A DNA stretch of 64,000 nucleotides from Streptacidiphilus albus JL83 (GCF_000744705.1 NZ_JQML01000001.1:3606017-3670016), one strand, 5' to 3'; counted from the stretch's first letter, positions 35,665-44,599 are shown. Numbers and translations are program-made. Notes: a model not told the origin generated them from the sequence alone.

Positions 35665-36117
35665 TCAGTAGTGATACCGGGCGGCGAGGATGACGATCTC
35701 CCGGTCCGTCACCAGGTAGACGAGGCGGTGCTCGGCGTCGATCCGCCGCGACCAGGCCCCCGGCAGGTGATACTTCAGCGGCTCCGGCTTGCCGATGCCC
35801 GCGAAGGGGTCACGCCTGACATCCTCACCGGCCGTGATGTTCGTCAGGTAGCCCCAATCCAGCTCATACCGAATGTAGTTGGTCAGCGGGCAGGTGACGA
35901 TGTGCACCCGGTGCATCCGCTTGCCTGCGGCCGTGTTCCGGCCGACCTGCGCCAGCCACCCAGCGTTGTAGTCCGCTGGCTTCTCCTCGCCAGCCGCGCA
36001 GGCCCGAAGATTCTCGGCGCTCGAAGACCCCGTGTAGTCGTCCAGGGACTCCAGTCGGAAGGCTTCCCGGTCGAAGCTGTCGAACAGCGCTCCGAAGTCC
36101 TCAGGCGAGATGTTCAC
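35665..36117 (-). CDS. Chimeric protein: DUF6879 N-terminal part joined to YoeB toxin C-terminal part
   Basis: A 150-residue protein. Residues 1 to about 101 match the start of DUF6879 proteins ([40 protein letters not shown]). Residues about 103-150 match the C-terminal half of the YoeB mRNA interferase ([31 protein letters not shown]). The YoeB residues known to matter in E. coli (Glu46, Arg65, His83, Tyr84) align with E112, R131, H149 and Y150, all kept. The N-terminal 35 or so residues of YoeB and the last 70 or so of DUF6879 are missing. GTG 36117 has GGAGG 7 bases upstream. It may be a deletion fusion or a real two-domain gene. Confidence 0.75.
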   Translation of the reverse strand: MNISPEDFGALFDSFDREAFRLESLDDYTGSSSAENLRACAAGEEKPADYNAGWLAQVGRNTAAGKRMHRVHIVTCPLTNYIRYELDWGYLTNITAGEDVRRDPFAGIGKPEPLKYHLPGAWSRRIDAEHRLVYLVTDREIVILAARYHY

Positions 36118-36337
36118 GTGCAAGCCTCCGGATCAGTTCCATGGGGATCTCCACCATGGTTTCGCGAGCGGGGATGTCCCGCCCATGGTCGGTGATCTGC
36201 TCACCCTGGACAGCGAGCGTGCCCCGATCTGTGAGGTACACCGTCGGGCACGACCCGTTCTCGCAGTCGCCCACAAGTACGGTCAGCTTCGTCAAGGGTC
36301 CAAGTCCGTGGCCGGCGGTTTGGTGACGGCTGGTCAT
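36101..36337 (-). CDS. Small protein of the XRE/DUF6879 module
   Basis: A 78-residue protein with [29 protein letters not shown] and a C-terminal [14 protein letters not shown] segment. I recognise this only as a small streptomycete protein that recurs between XRE regulators and DUF6879 genes. Two close cysteines (DCENGSC) are its only striking feature. It lies 24 bases after the XRE gene and overlaps the chimeric gene by 17 bases, so all are likely one transcript. Function is unknown. Confidence 0.7.
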   Translation of the reverse strand: MTSRHQTAGHGLGPLTKLTVLVGDCENGSCPTVYLTDRGTLAVQGEQITDHGRDIPARETMVEIPMELIRRLAREHLA

Positions 36338-36361
36338 CTACGGAGTCCCGTAGAGGGCACG

Positions 36362-37213
36362 TCAGGTTCCTTGAAGGCGGCTACGCACCGCCTCGATCTC
36401 GTTCCGTGCGGCGGTGCCGAATACAGCCTGATCCCTCAGGGCACCGAACACGCGGATGAAGTACGCGATGTTCTCGGGTCTGGATGTCTGGAACGCACCC
36501 GACCAGAACTCTTGCTTGAGCAAGCTCTCATCAAACAGGTAGAAGCCCTCACCGGGGTAGAGCGTCCGTGGTCGGCCTTGGGGGATGATCCCGATAGACA
36601 CATACGGAAGCTTGGCCAATTGCAACAGGTGGTCAAGCTGGCCGGTCATCACCTCGACCCCACCTGTGTTGTTCGTCAGCGCGGACGCCTCCAGGAGGAA
36701 CGAGAATATGGGTGCTCCGGTGCCGAGGAACCGCTTCCGGACCATCCGGTTCTGTGCCGCTTCCTCGACGTCGTCCAACGGCAGGCCGTGCAGTTTGGCG
36801 TGAATGGTGAACTGTGCCTTGGCGTACTCGACCGTCTGTAGGAATCCAGGGATGAACAGCGACTCATACACGCGGAGGAACTTGGTCCTCGCGTAGAGGT
36901 CCATGGCCTGGAACTGGAGACGTTTCATCCCCGGCCGATGCCACCGCTTGTAGTCGGTCCACATCTGCTCGATCTCACGACTCACCGCGATTAGTTCGGG
37001 GATCTGCCCCTCAACGGCGCAGGCCGTCGCCCACCTCCGAATGTCGTCCTCGGTCGGGCTCTGTGTCCCGTGCTCGATCTTCGACACCTTGGTCTTGTGC
37101 CAACCGCAGCGCCGAGCGAGCTCGACACCCGAAATATGGCTGTCCCGGCGCAGTTCCTTGAGTTGAGTCCCGAACGCGCGCTTCGCGGACTCGGACGGTC
37201 CTTGATCCGACAT
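36362..37213 (-). CDS. XRE-family regulator with DUF5753 domain
   Basis: A 283-residue protein with an N-terminal Cro/CI helix-turn-helix (about residues 16-70; GVELARRCGWHKTKVSKIEHG) and the C-terminal DUF5753 domain typical of streptomycete WhiJ-like regulators (LFIPGFLQTVEYAKAQF, LTNNTGGVEVMTGQLDHLL, FYLFDES). Such regulators work with small partner proteins encoded next to them in developmental and stress control. The start at 37213 gives the usual family length; upstream in-frame ATGs would lie inside the DUF6879 gene. Confidence 0.9.
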   Translation of the reverse strand: MSDQGPSESAKRAFGTQLKELRRDSHISGVELARRCGWHKTKVSKIEHGTQSPTEDDIRRWATACAVEGQIPELIAVSREIEQMWTDYKRWHRPGMKRLQFQAMDLYARTKFLRVYESLFIPGFLQTVEYAKAQFTIHAKLHGLPLDDVEEAAQNRMVRKRFLGTGAPIFSFLLEASALTNNTGGVEVMTGQLDHLLQLAKLPYVSIGIIPQGRPRTLYPGEGFYLFDESLLKQEFWSGAFQTSRPENIAYFIRVFGALRDQAVFGTAARNEIEAVRSRLQGT

Positions 37214-37217
37214 GTCG

Positions 37218-37718
37218 TTACGGCTTGTACCCATCGTTGGGGACGCCGAGCGACCATGCCCGCTCGAACGCGTCATTGCAGAAACTGACCACGTCCGGAT
37301 CGGTTGAGAGCTGAATATCGGTCTGTTGGTTGTCTCCACCGATGAGGTTGAACACCACTAGGTCATCACGGATCAGACAGTCGTTCCCCGGCAACGGCAG
37401 CGCCGACACGAGGGGGCGGGGAAGCCATCGAAGACGTTCCTCGGGGTCGGCCAACTCCACCGCCATCCGCTGATACTCCGAGAGCGGTTCGGAGATGACC
37501 CGCACACGCCGGTAGGGGAAGCCGAGAGCGGCCTTCCCGGACAGGAACGCGCGATGCCCACGCATCGACTCTTCGACCGTCTCACGGTCGCCTGAGCGCC
37601 ACGCCTCGAACAGCGGGCGATCTACCTCATAGAAGTCCCGTAGCTCAAGCTTCCGCACCTCTTGGGCGGGCTCACCGAACAGCAACTCAAGTCGGCGTGA
37701 TGCCGAGATCAATTCCAT
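37218..37718 (-). CDS. DUF6879 family protein
   Basis: A 166-residue protein with the full DUF6879 pattern: LELRDFYEVDRPLFEAWRSG, RRVRVISEPLSEYQRM, RWLPRPLVSALPLPGNDCL and the final VPNDGYKP. Its role is unknown, but the family is repeatedly found next to XRE-DUF5753 regulators, as here. GGGAG lies just before ATG 37718. The start overlaps the upstream 92-residue gene by 32 bases, and its stop is 4 bases before the XRE start, so the genes are tightly coupled. Confidence 0.82.
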   Translation of the reverse strand: MELISASRRLELLFGEPAQEVRKLELRDFYEVDRPLFEAWRSGDRETVEESMRGHRAFLSGKAALGFPYRRVRVISEPLSEYQRMAVELADPEERLRWLPRPLVSALPLPGNDCLIRDDLVVFNLIGGDNQQTDIQLSTDPDVVSFCNDAFERAWSLGVPNDGYKP

Positions 37719-37965
37719 AGCGCTCCCTGACGTACTTCCGCACGAACACATCCATGGTCCGTCCGGACATCTCTCCGAACGTCTCGTCCTCGGCCAGCGA
37801 GACGAGCTGATCCCGGACCTTCGGGCCGCGCGTCTTGAGCTGCACGATCCAGGAGTCACGGTCGGTCTCATAGAACGTCTCGCACTCGACACCGCCCTGT
37901 GAGCTGGGGTCCGTGCAGAAGAACGTAGCGGTCAAGTCGTCGCTGTCGATGCTGTGTTGCCGCAT
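37687..37965 (-). CDS. Unknown 92-residue protein, first gene of the XRE/DUF6879 operon
   Basis: The ATG at 37965 is preceded by GGGGAG 4 bases upstream; upstream ATGs at 37977 and 37995 are less well placed. The protein has FFCTDPSSQGGVECETFYETD, SWIVQLKTRGPKVRDQL and a C-terminal MDVFVRKYVRERYGIDL. I do not recognise the family. Coupling to the DUF6879 gene suggests a role in the same system. Confidence 0.65.
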   Translation of the reverse strand: MRQHSIDSDDLTATFFCTDPSSQGGVECETFYETDRDSWIVQLKTRGPKVRDQLVSLAEDETFGEMSGRTMDVFVRKYVRERYGIDLGITPT

Positions 37966-38101
37966 GTTGCTCCCCATGATCCGGCCACATGTCACCTCCG
38001 ACCTTCACCCCACGACTGCCCCGAGGTCAAGCATCCGGAGCACCGAAGCCCAGAGACGCTGATCGGTCACGCCAGAGCCTCCCTCGTGGGTTCGGGCAAC
38101 T

Positions 38102-38188
38102 ATGAGCAACTTCATTGAGCCTGCTGCACAGCCGCTTCTACCGTCGTGGAGAAACCCCGGAACTCACCGCTCGGGAGCGACGAAATGA
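38102..38188 (+). CDS. Candidate 28-residue micro-protein
   Basis: An ATG-started frame encoding MSNFIEPAAQPLLPSWRNPG and eight more residues. Its TGA stop overlaps the ATG of the next small frame (ATGA). It opens a chain of four tightly packed small frames reading away from the XRE/DUF6879 operon. No good ribosome-binding site is seen. Support is limited to the packing and the short Pro/Trp-containing composition I associate with similar streptomycete loci. Confidence 0.4.
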   Translation: MSNFIEPAAQPLLPSWRNPGTHRSGATK

Positions 38189-38259
38189 GTGCAGCAGCCA
38201 GAGGCGAACCCCCTCTCCCGATGCCCCTTGACGGCTGCACCAGCCTGACGGGCGGGTGA
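38185..38259 (+). CDS. Candidate 24-residue micro-protein
   Basis: It begins at an ATG overlapping the previous stop and ends 4 bases before the next gene's ATG. The short sequence is rich in Pro, Gly and Ala and has a single cysteine. It could be a real coupled micro-protein or chance; overlap with both neighbours is the only evidence. Confidence 0.3.
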   Translation: MSAAARGEPPLPMPLDGCTSLTGG

Positions 38260-38263
38260 GCGC

Positions 38264-38506
38264 ATGAGCATGGCCGATGGTGAGATCTACCCCCGTGACC
38301 CTGACACGTTCGACTACGGGTTCCCCCCGAAAGATCCTCAGGTAGTCGGTGACTGTCCCACCTGCGCCGAACTGGTATTGCGTCGGGGAAAGTGCCGCGC
38401 GGTCAACAACCGCAGCGGCGCGTCCGACATGAACGTCCTGCTGCGGGAGCACCAAGACCAAGAGCACATGACCCCCGAACAGCGGGCACGGACGGTGATC
38501 CTGTGA
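38264..38506 (+). CDS. Small protein with cysteine pair, XRE-locus associated
   Basis: An 80-residue protein with DCPTCAELV, a later cysteine (RGKC) and a histidine-rich LREHQDQEH segment, together a possible zinc site. Its TGA overlaps the GTG of the next gene (GTGA). It reads divergently from the DUF6879/XRE operon. Proteins like this are common in streptomycete XRE loci, but I know of no assigned function. Confidence 0.65.
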   Translation: MSMADGEIYPRDPDTFDYGFPPKDPQVVGDCPTCAELVLRRGKCRAVNNRSGASDMNVLLREHQDQEHMTPEQRARTVIL

Positions 38507-38745
38507 CCGTTCGCCAGCGCCTCCGGTTCCGGCAGTACCACGTGAAGCCGGACGAGACAGCTACCGTCATCGGGCAGGCATGGTGCTGCACCGATGAGAC
38601 CGAGTGCCAGTGGACGAGTGGTGAGCGCACTCGTGCCGACGATCTCACTGCCCTGATCGCGAAGCATGCCGCCGAGACAGAACACCAGTGCTACCGGCGG
38701 ACGGCTACGGACTACGCCACCGCCGTACCTGGTGACTGGGTCTGA
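38503..38745 (+). CDS. DUF7848-like small protein
   Basis: An 80-residue protein starting at GTG that overlaps the preceding stop. The VRQRLRFRQYHV start, the CC and C pairs (AWCCTDETECQW) and the KHAAETEHQCYRR segment resemble a streptomycete zinc-finger-like family (DUF7848 as I recall). Function is unknown. Translation is coupled to the upstream gene. Confidence 0.6.
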   Translation: MTVRQRLRFRQYHVKPDETATVIGQAWCCTDETECQWTSGERTRADDLTALIAKHAAETEHQCYRRTATDYATAVPGDWV

Positions 38746-38825
38746 GAAGAGAGCCGGATTCGCGCTGATCAGAGCAACTGAGAAGCCATCAGGTTAGTCA
38801 CCACCGTGCCGGGGAAGAGACAGGA

Positions 38826-38860
38826 ACGGCCCGGAACACTCCGAAGAGTGGCCGGGCCGT
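38826..38860. terminator. Two-tier hairpin between the small-gene operon and ychF
   Basis: Outer stem of 9 bp (38826-38834 with 38852-38860), a small internal loop, and an inner stem of 5 bp (38837-38841 with 38846-38850) closed by a CGAA tetraloop. It lies between convergent genes and can stop transcription from both sides. A weaker GGGGC/GCCCC hairpin (38897-38913) lies nearer the ychF stop. Confidence 0.8.
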
Positions 38861-38923
38861 ATGTGCTCTGGACTGCGTGTCTGGTGCTACTGACCAGGGG
38901 CGACAGAAGCCCCCGATCAAGTC

Positions 38924-39997
38924 CTAGACGTTGAAGCGGAACTCCACCACGTCGCCGTCCTGCATGATGTATTCCTTGCCCTCGATGCGGGACTTGCCCT
39001 TGGCGCGGGCCTCGGGGATCGAACCGCACTCGACCAGGTCGTCGTAGGAGACGATCTCGGCCTTGATGAAGCCCTTCTGGAAGTCGGTGTGGATCACGCC
39101 GGCGGCCTCGGGGGCGGTCGCGCCCTTCTTGATGGTCCAGGCGCGGACCTCCTTGGGGCCGGCCGTGAGGTAGGTCTGCAGGCCCAGGGTCTCGAAGCCG
39201 ACGCGGCCGAGGGTGGACATGCCGGCCTCCTCCTGGCCCATGGACTGGAGCAGCTCCAGGGCCTCGTCCTCGTCCATGCCGATCAGCTCGGACTCGATCT
39301 TGGCATTGAGGAAGATCGCCTCGGCGGGGGCCACCAGCTCGCGCTGGGCCTGCTTGAAGTCCTCGTCCATCAGCTCGTCCTCGTCCACGTTGAAGACGTA
39401 GAGGAAGGGCTTGGTGGTGAGCAGGTGCAGCTCGCGGACGGACTCCTTGTCGAAGCCGACCTCGAACAGGGTCTTGCCGGACTCCAGGACCTTCTGCGCC
39501 GCCTCGGCGGCGGCCAGGGTGGCCGCCGACTCCTTCTTGAGGCGGGACTCCTTCTGCAGTCGGGGGACCACCTTCTCGATGCTCTGCAGGTCGGCCAGGA
39601 TCAGCTCGGTGTTGATGGTCTCGATGTCGTCCTTGGGCGAGACCTTGCCGTCGACGTGCACCACGTCCGGGTCCTGGAAGGCGCGGATGACCTGGCAGAT
39701 GGCGTCCGACTCGCGGATGTTGGCGAGGAACTTGTTGCCCAGGCCCTCGCCCACGCTGGCGCCGCGCACGATGCCGGCGATGTCCACGAAGTCGACCGTG
39801 GCCGGGAGCACCCGCTGCGAGCCGAAGATCTTGGCGAGCACGGCGAGCCGGGCGTCGGGCACGCCGACGACGCCGACGTTCGGCTCGATGGTGGCGAACG
39901 GGTAGTTGGCTGCCAGCACGTCGTTCTTGGTCAGGGCGTTGAACAGCGTGGACTTGCCGACATTCGGCAGGCCGACGATTCCGATCGAAAGCGACAT
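38924..39997 (-). CDS. ychF: Ribosome-associated ATPase YchF (OLA1/Obg family)
   Basis: A 357-residue protein with G1 GLPNVGKST at the start, G3 region FVDIAGIVRGAS, an ATP-preferring G4 variant, the central coiled coil and the C-terminal TGS domain (VRAWTIKKGATAPEAAGVIH). YchF binds ribosomes and modulates stress responses. ATG 39997 gives the family-typical MSLSIGIVG start. It forms a single transcription unit with hairpins downstream. Confidence 0.96.
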   Translation of the reverse strand: MSLSIGIVGLPNVGKSTLFNALTKNDVLAANYPFATIEPNVGVVGVPDARLAVLAKIFGSQRVLPATVDFVDIAGIVRGASVGEGLGNKFLANIRESDAICQVIRAFQDPDVVHVDGKVSPKDDIETINTELILADLQSIEKVVPRLQKESRLKKESAATLAAAEAAQKVLESGKTLFEVGFDKESVRELHLLTTKPFLYVFNVDEDELMDEDFKQAQRELVAPAEAIFLNAKIESELIGMDEDEALELLQSMGQEEAGMSTLGRVGFETLGLQTYLTAGPKEVRAWTIKKGATAPEAAGVIHTDFQKGFIKAEIVSYDDLVECGSIPEARAKGKSRIEGKEYIMQDGDVVEFRFNV

Positions 39998-40254
39998 GTG
40001 GCTGGATCCTGGAGGCGAGGCGGGACGGGGGACGGATCCCCAGTCTACGGAGGTCGGCCCGCCGCTCCGTACCGCGCCGGCGGCGGACGGTCCGGAGCGC
40101 GGACCCCGGCCCCCGCGAGCCGGCCGTCACCGGGCGAACGGTGGTGCGAGGGCAGCCCTGGCGAGCCCGGCCGATAGGCACAGCGGGTGACAGCGGTGAA
40201 TTATCGGCGTGTCCGTGCGCACAGGTGGCGTTCATCCGACCGTACGTTGGTCCC

Positions 40255-40797
40255 GTGGAGTACCGACGCAGGTCCGACGAACGCCCCGGTGTCATGGAGG
40301 CCCCCGCCGTGCCCGGCCCGGCGCGCTCCCCCGAGCCGAGCCGAGGCGGCACGCCCCGGCCCGGCGGCGGGCGGCCCGTGCCGAGCGGCGCGGGCGGTCC
40401 CCGGGGACCGCGACGGCTGACCGCCATCGGCGGCGCCGTGGTGACCCTCGGCGCGACCTTCCTCGGCGGGGCGGTCGACTACTGGCTCTTCGACGGCGTG
40501 GGCATCCTGATGGGCCTGGTCTACGTGGTCGCGAGCTTCCAGGTCGCGATCCGGGTGCGCCCGATCGACCTCGCGGCGGCGCCGATCAGCGGGCCGATCG
40601 CCTTCGCGGTCACCCTGGCCGTGCTCAGCCCCGCCCCCGGCCCCGGCTTCATCGGCCACGCGGTCGGACTGGCCACCGCACTCGCGCTGCAGGCCGGCTG
40701 GCTGTTCACCGGCACCCTGGTCTCGGTCGTGATCACGCTGGCCCGGCACCTCGCGCTCAGCCGCGCCCGTCGCCGGACGGCCGGCCCCGCCGCCTGA
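40255..40797 (+). CDS. DUF6542 membrane protein
   Basis: A protein of about 180 residues with a Pro/Arg/Gly-rich N-terminal tail and three to four membrane segments (AIGGAVVTLGATFLGGAV, GILMGLVYVVASFQVAI, GFIGHAVGLATALALQAGWLF and a final one). It resembles a streptomycete family annotated DUF6542. The GTG at 40255 is preferred because TACGTT lies 7 bases upstream, giving a probable leaderless transcript; ATG 40294 is the alternative. It converges on ppgK, and its function is unknown. Confidence 0.72.
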   Translation: MEYRRRSDERPGVMEAPAVPGPARSPEPSRGGTPRPGGGRPVPSGAGGPRGPRRLTAIGGAVVTLGATFLGGAVDYWLFDGVGILMGLVYVVASFQVAIRVRPIDLAAAPISGPIAFAVTLAVLSPAPGPGFIGHAVGLATALALQAGWLFTGTLVSVVITLARHLALSRARRRTAGPAA

Positions 40798-40886
40798 GAC
40801 CCACCGTCCGGAGAACCGGCGGCCTGACCCCGACCGGGTCCGGGGCCGGGCCGCGGCCCGGGTACTGGGCCGGGCCGCGGCGCCGG

Positions 40887-41627
40887 TCAGGCCAGCTTGG
40901 CGGCCGTCATCGCCGCGCCGACGATGCCGGCGTCGTTCTGCAGCTGGGCCGGGACGATCTCCGCCCGCAGCGGCTTCAGCAGCGGCAGGAACTTGTCCGC
41001 CTTCCGGCTGACGCCGCCGCCGATGATGATCAGCTGCGGCGAGAACAGTCCGTCCACCATCGCGAAGTAGTCGTCCAGTCGCTCCGCCCACTGGTGCCAG
41101 TTCCAGCCGTGCTCCTCCCGGGCCGCCGAGGACGTGTGCTTCTCCGCGTCCTTGCCGTGCAGCTCCAGATGGCCGAGCTCGGTGTTGGGCACCAGCACGC
41201 CGTCGACGAAGAGCGCGCTGCCGATGCCCGTGCCCAGGGTGAGCATCAGGGTCACGCCCTTGCGCCCCTTGCCCGCGCCGTAGGTGACCTCGGCCAGGCC
41301 GGCCGCGTCGGCGTCGTTCACCAGCGCGACCGGCAGCCCCAGGTCCTCCGCGAAGAGGCTGCGGGCGTCCAGGCCGATCCAGCCCTTGTCGACATTGGCG
41401 GCCGTCCGGGTGTGCCCGTCGACGACGACGCCAGGGAAGGTCAGGCCGACCGGCCCCTTCCAGCCGAAGTGGCCGACGACCTCCTTGACACTGGCTACCA
41501 CGGCCTCCGGTTCGGCCGGGGACGGGGTGAGCACCTTGAACCGTTCCTCTGCGAGCCGGCCCTGGTCCAGGTCGGCGGGGGCGCCCTTGATGCCGGAGCC
41601 GCCGATGTCCACGCCAAAGACGTTCAC
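40887..41627 (-). CDS. ppgK: Polyphosphate glucokinase
   Basis: A 246-residue ROK-family kinase with phosphate-1 motif FGVDIGGSGIKG, TFPGVV, the phosphate-2 region LTLGTGIGSA and GHLELHGK, and IIIGGGVSRK. Actinobacterial PpgK phosphorylates glucose using polyphosphate (and ATP). It starts at GTG 41627. In streptomycetes it is the strict polyphosphate-type enzyme, separate from GlkA. Confidence 0.94.
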   Translation of the reverse strand: MNVFGVDIGGSGIKGAPADLDQGRLAEERFKVLTPSPAEPEAVVASVKEVVGHFGWKGPVGLTFPGVVVDGHTRTAANVDKGWIGLDARSLFAEDLGLPVALVNDADAAGLAEVTYGAGKGRKGVTLMLTLGTGIGSALFVDGVLVPNTELGHLELHGKDAEKHTSSAAREEHGWNWHQWAERLDDYFAMVDGLFSPQLIIIGGGVSRKADKFLPLLKPLRAEIVPAQLQNDAGIVGAAMTAAKLA

Positions 41628-41765
41628 GTTGTGATACCCCTGTTCGTCGTTGAACCAGCCGTTGAAGCGACTATCGCCAACGTAGGGCCTACCCCGTCGT
41701 GCCGCCCTGCTTTCGTGGTGCCACCGCGTTACTTCGGTGACTTGCGGCTACCTGCCCACAGCGGG

Positions 41766-42740
41766 CTACTTGCCCGCGGCCTCGGCCCGCAGATCGCGAC
41801 GGAGCTCCTTGGGCAGCGAGAACTGCAGGTGCTCCTCCATCGTCCGGACCTGCTCGACGTCGCCGAAGCCGCGCGCGGCCAGCCACTCCAGCACGCCCTC
41901 GACCAGGATCTCCGGCACCGAGGCGCCGCTGGTCAGGCCGACCGTGGAGACGCCCTCCAGCCAGGCCTCGTCGATCTCCTCGGCGAAGTCCACCAGGTGG
42001 GCGGCCTTGGCCCCGGCCTCCAGCGAGACCTCGACCAGCCGCACCGAGTTGGAGGAGTTGCGCGAGCCGACCACGATCACCAGGTCGGACTGGGCGGCGA
42101 CCTGCTTGATCACCACCTGCCGGTTCTGTGTGGCGTAGCAGATGTCGTCGCTGGGCGGGCTGGTCAGCAGCGGGAAGCGCTGCTTGAGCGCGCCGACGGT
42201 GGCCATGGCCTCGTCCACGGACAGGGTGGTCTGCGACAGCCACACCACCTTGGACTCGTCGCGGACCTGCACACTGGCGACGTCCTTGGGGCCGTCGACC
42301 AGATGGGTGCGCTCCGGCGCCTCGCCCATCGTCCCGATGACCTCCTCGTGGCCCTCGTGGCCGATCAGCAGGATGTCGTAGTCCTCGTCGGCGTAGCGCA
42401 GCGCCTCCTTGTGGACCTTGGTGACCAGCGGGCAGGTCGCGTCGATGGTGGCGAGCCTGCCGCGCTCGGCCTCGTCGTGGACGGAGGGGGCGACGCCGTG
42501 GGCGGAGAAGACGACGATGTTGCCCTCGGGGACCTCCTCGGTCGCGCCGACGAAGATGACCCCCTTCTTCTCCAGGGTCTGCACCACGTACTTGTTGTGG
42601 ACGATCTCGTTGCGGACGTAGATCGGGGCCCCGTACTGCTCCAGGGCCTTCTCGACGGCGATCACGGCACGGTCGACGCCGGCGCAGTAACCGCGCGGTG
42701 CGGCGAGCAGGACACGGCGGGGAGCGGTAGCAGCAGACAT
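41766..42740 (-). CDS. ispH: 4-hydroxy-3-methylbut-2-enyl diphosphate reductase
   Basis: A 324-residue enzyme of the MEP isoprenoid pathway, making IPP and DMAPP. Conserved cysteines for the [4Fe-4S] cluster are in [19 protein letters not shown] and [10 protein letters not shown], and the GSRNSSNS substrate-binding motif is present. TAGGCT lies 6 bases before the ATG, which indicates a leaderless transcript. It is divergent from xseA. Confidence 0.96.
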   Translation of the reverse strand: MSAATAPRRVLLAAPRGYCAGVDRAVIAVEKALEQYGAPIYVRNEIVHNKYVVQTLEKKGVIFVGATEEVPEGNIVVFSAHGVAPSVHDEAERGRLATIDATCPLVTKVHKEALRYADEDYDILLIGHEGHEEVIGTMGEAPERTHLVDGPKDVASVQVRDESKVVWLSQTTLSVDEAMATVGALKQRFPLLTSPPSDDICYATQNRQVVIKQVAAQSDLVIVVGSRNSSNSVRLVEVSLEAGAKAAHLVDFAEEIDEAWLEGVSTVGLTSGASVPEILVEGVLEWLAARGFGDVEQVRTMEEHLQFSLPKELRRDLRAEAAGK

Positions 42741-42886
42741 GTGCCCAGCCTACCGGCCGCCCGGGCGCGGCCCCGGGGCGTGACGGCCCACGCCGGGGCG
42801 CGGGGCGCACGCCGAGCGCGGACGGCGGCAGGGACCCGGCCTTCTCGGGGCCTGGTGTTGTCGGGGTCGGCCGATACGCTCGACGC

Positions 42887-44101
42887 ATGGCTCTCGACAG
42901 CTCAGCCGAAGCAGCAATCCCGGTCGGCCGGGTCTCCCAGCTCATCGGCGGGTGGATCAACCGCCTGGGTGCGGTCTGGGTGGAGGGGCAGATCACCCAG
43001 CTCAGCCGGCGGCCCGGCGCGGGCGTGGTGTTCCTGACGCTGCGTGACCCCTCGGAGGACGTCTCGCTCTCGGTCACCTGCTACCGCTCGGTCTTCGATC
43101 CGGTGGCGGAGCTGGTCGGCGAGGGCTCACGGGTGGTGCTGCACGCCAAGCCCGAGTGGTACGGACCGCGCGGGACGCTGTCGCTGCGCGCCGCCGAGAT
43201 CCGGCTGGTCGGCCTGGGCGACCTGCTGGCCCGGCTTGAGCTGCTGAAGCGCACCCTCGGCGCGGAGGGGCTCTTCGCCGCCGAGCGGAAGCGCCCGCTG
43301 CCCTTCCTGCCGCAGTGCATCGGCCTGGTGACCGGCCGCGCCTCGGCCGCCGAGCGCGACGTGCTGCAGAACGCCCGGCGGCGCTGGCCGGCCGTGCGCT
43401 TCGAGGTGCGCAACGTCCCGGTGCAGGGGGTGCACGCGGTGCCGGAGGTGATCGCCGCCGTGAAGGAGCTGGACGAGCACCCCGAGGTGGACGTGATCAT
43501 CGTCGCCCGGGGCGGCGGCAGCGTCGAGGACCTGCTGCCGTTCTCGGACGAGCGGCTGGTCCGCGCGGTCGCGGCGGCCCGGACGCCGGTGGTCAGCGCG
43601 ATCGGCCACGAGCCGGACCAGCCGCTGCTGGACTACGTCGCGGACCTGCGCGCCTCCACCCCGACCGACGCCGCCAAGCGGGTCGTTCCCGACGTCCGCG
43701 AGGAGCTGGCCCGAGTGCACGGGCTCCGCGACCGGGCCCGCTACGGCGTCCGGGCGCGGCTGGACCGGGAGCGCTCGGGGCTGGACGCGGTGCGCAGCCG
43801 TCCGGTCCTGGCCGCGCCGCACCGGATGGTCGACGAGCGGGCCGCCGACGTGGCCGCCCTGCTGGAACGTTCCCGCCGCACCCTGGACCACCGGCTGGAC
43901 CGCGCCTCGGCCGATCTGGCGCACACCCTCGCCCGGGTGGTGGCGCTCTCCCCGGCGGCGACCCTCCAGCGCGGCTACGCGGTGCTGCAGCGCGCGGACG
44001 GCGCCGTCGTCCGCGACCCGTCCCAGGTCACGGCCGGGGAGCCGCTGCGGGCCCGGGTCGCGGGCGGCGATTTCCCGGTCACGGTCGGCCCCGAGGACTG
44101 A
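42887..44101 (+). CDS. xseA: Exodeoxyribonuclease VII large subunit
   Basis: A 404-residue nuclease subunit with an N-terminal OB-fold ([13 protein letters not shown]), the catalytic region [19 protein letters not shown] and [17 protein letters not shown], and [17 protein letters not shown]. With XseB it degrades single-stranded DNA. TACGCT lies 6 bases upstream of ATG 42887, consistent with a leaderless start. xseB follows after 94 bases. Confidence 0.95.
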   Translation: MALDSSAEAAIPVGRVSQLIGGWINRLGAVWVEGQITQLSRRPGAGVVFLTLRDPSEDVSLSVTCYRSVFDPVAELVGEGSRVVLHAKPEWYGPRGTLSLRAAEIRLVGLGDLLARLELLKRTLGAEGLFAAERKRPLPFLPQCIGLVTGRASAAERDVLQNARRRWPAVRFEVRNVPVQGVHAVPEVIAAVKELDEHPEVDVIIVARGGGSVEDLLPFSDERLVRAVAAARTPVVSAIGHEPDQPLLDYVADLRASTPTDAAKRVVPDVREELARVHGLRDRARYGVRARLDRERSGLDAVRSRPVLAAPHRMVDERAADVAALLERSRRTLDHRLDRASADLAHTLARVVALSPAATLQRGYAVLQRADGAVVRDPSQVTAGEPLRARVAGGDFPVTVGPED

Positions 44102-44195
44102 GCCGCGCCCGGCGGCCGGCAGCCCGCGGACGGCAGCCGGCCGACGGCCGGACGGAGCGGCGGAATTGTCGGTGCCCACCCGTACGCTGAGTGCC

Positions 44196-44474
44196 ATGAC
44201 GAAGCAGTCGGACAGCGCGGTGGCGGCAGCGACGACAGGGACGGACGGGACGGACGCGTCGGCGGTCGACGACGCCCTCGGTTACGAGCAGGCGCGCGAC
44301 GCGCTGCTCGACGTGGTGCGCCGGTTGGAGACCGGGGGCAGCTCCCTGGAGGAGTCCCTGGCGCTGTGGGAGCGCGGGGAGCAGCTGGCCAAGGTGTGCG
44401 AGCGCTGGCTCGACGGCGCCCGGGCCAGGCTGGACGCGGCCCTGGCCGAGGGCGAGGACGCCGACCCGGAGTAG
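44196..44474 (+). CDS. xseB: Exodeoxyribonuclease VII small subunit
   Basis: A 92-residue protein with the XseB helical pattern: LGYEQARDALLDVVRRLETG, SLEESLALWERGEQLAKVCE and a second helix. The N-terminal 30 residues are Ala/Thr-rich and disordered. TACGCT lies 7 bases before ATG 44196, so it too seems to have its own leaderless transcript rather than relying only on xseA. Confidence 0.92.
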   Translation: MTKQSDSAVAAATTGTDGTDASAVDDALGYEQARDALLDVVRRLETGGSSLEESLALWERGEQLAKVCERWLDGARARLDAALAEGEDADPE

Positions 44475-44520
44475 GGCGCCGAGCACAGTGAGGTGGATCA
44501 CACGAGAACTTGGCTGCCTT

Positions 44521-44560
44521 GGAAATAGTTGAAACTTCACCTATGTTGTAACCGGCAGGC
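44521..44560 (+). promoter_or_regulatory. Probable regulated promoter of the nitroreductase gene
   Basis: An unusually A/T-rich stretch holds TTGAAACTTCACC with the palindrome TGAA-AC-TTCA, followed by TATGTTGTAACC. The sequence could be a MarR/HxlR-type operator overlapping the promoter, but no such regulator gene adjoins it. Confidence 0.4.
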
Positions 44561-44599
44561 GGCGATCGGGCCGCCCCGGACTTCTTCAGAGGTGTACCC

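Noticed and set aside
38760..38925. Possible attachment site or tRNA fragment at the right end of the accessory island
   Set aside because: No tRNA-like fold, integrase gene or matching direct repeat at the left end was visible; the obvious structure is a terminator hairpin.
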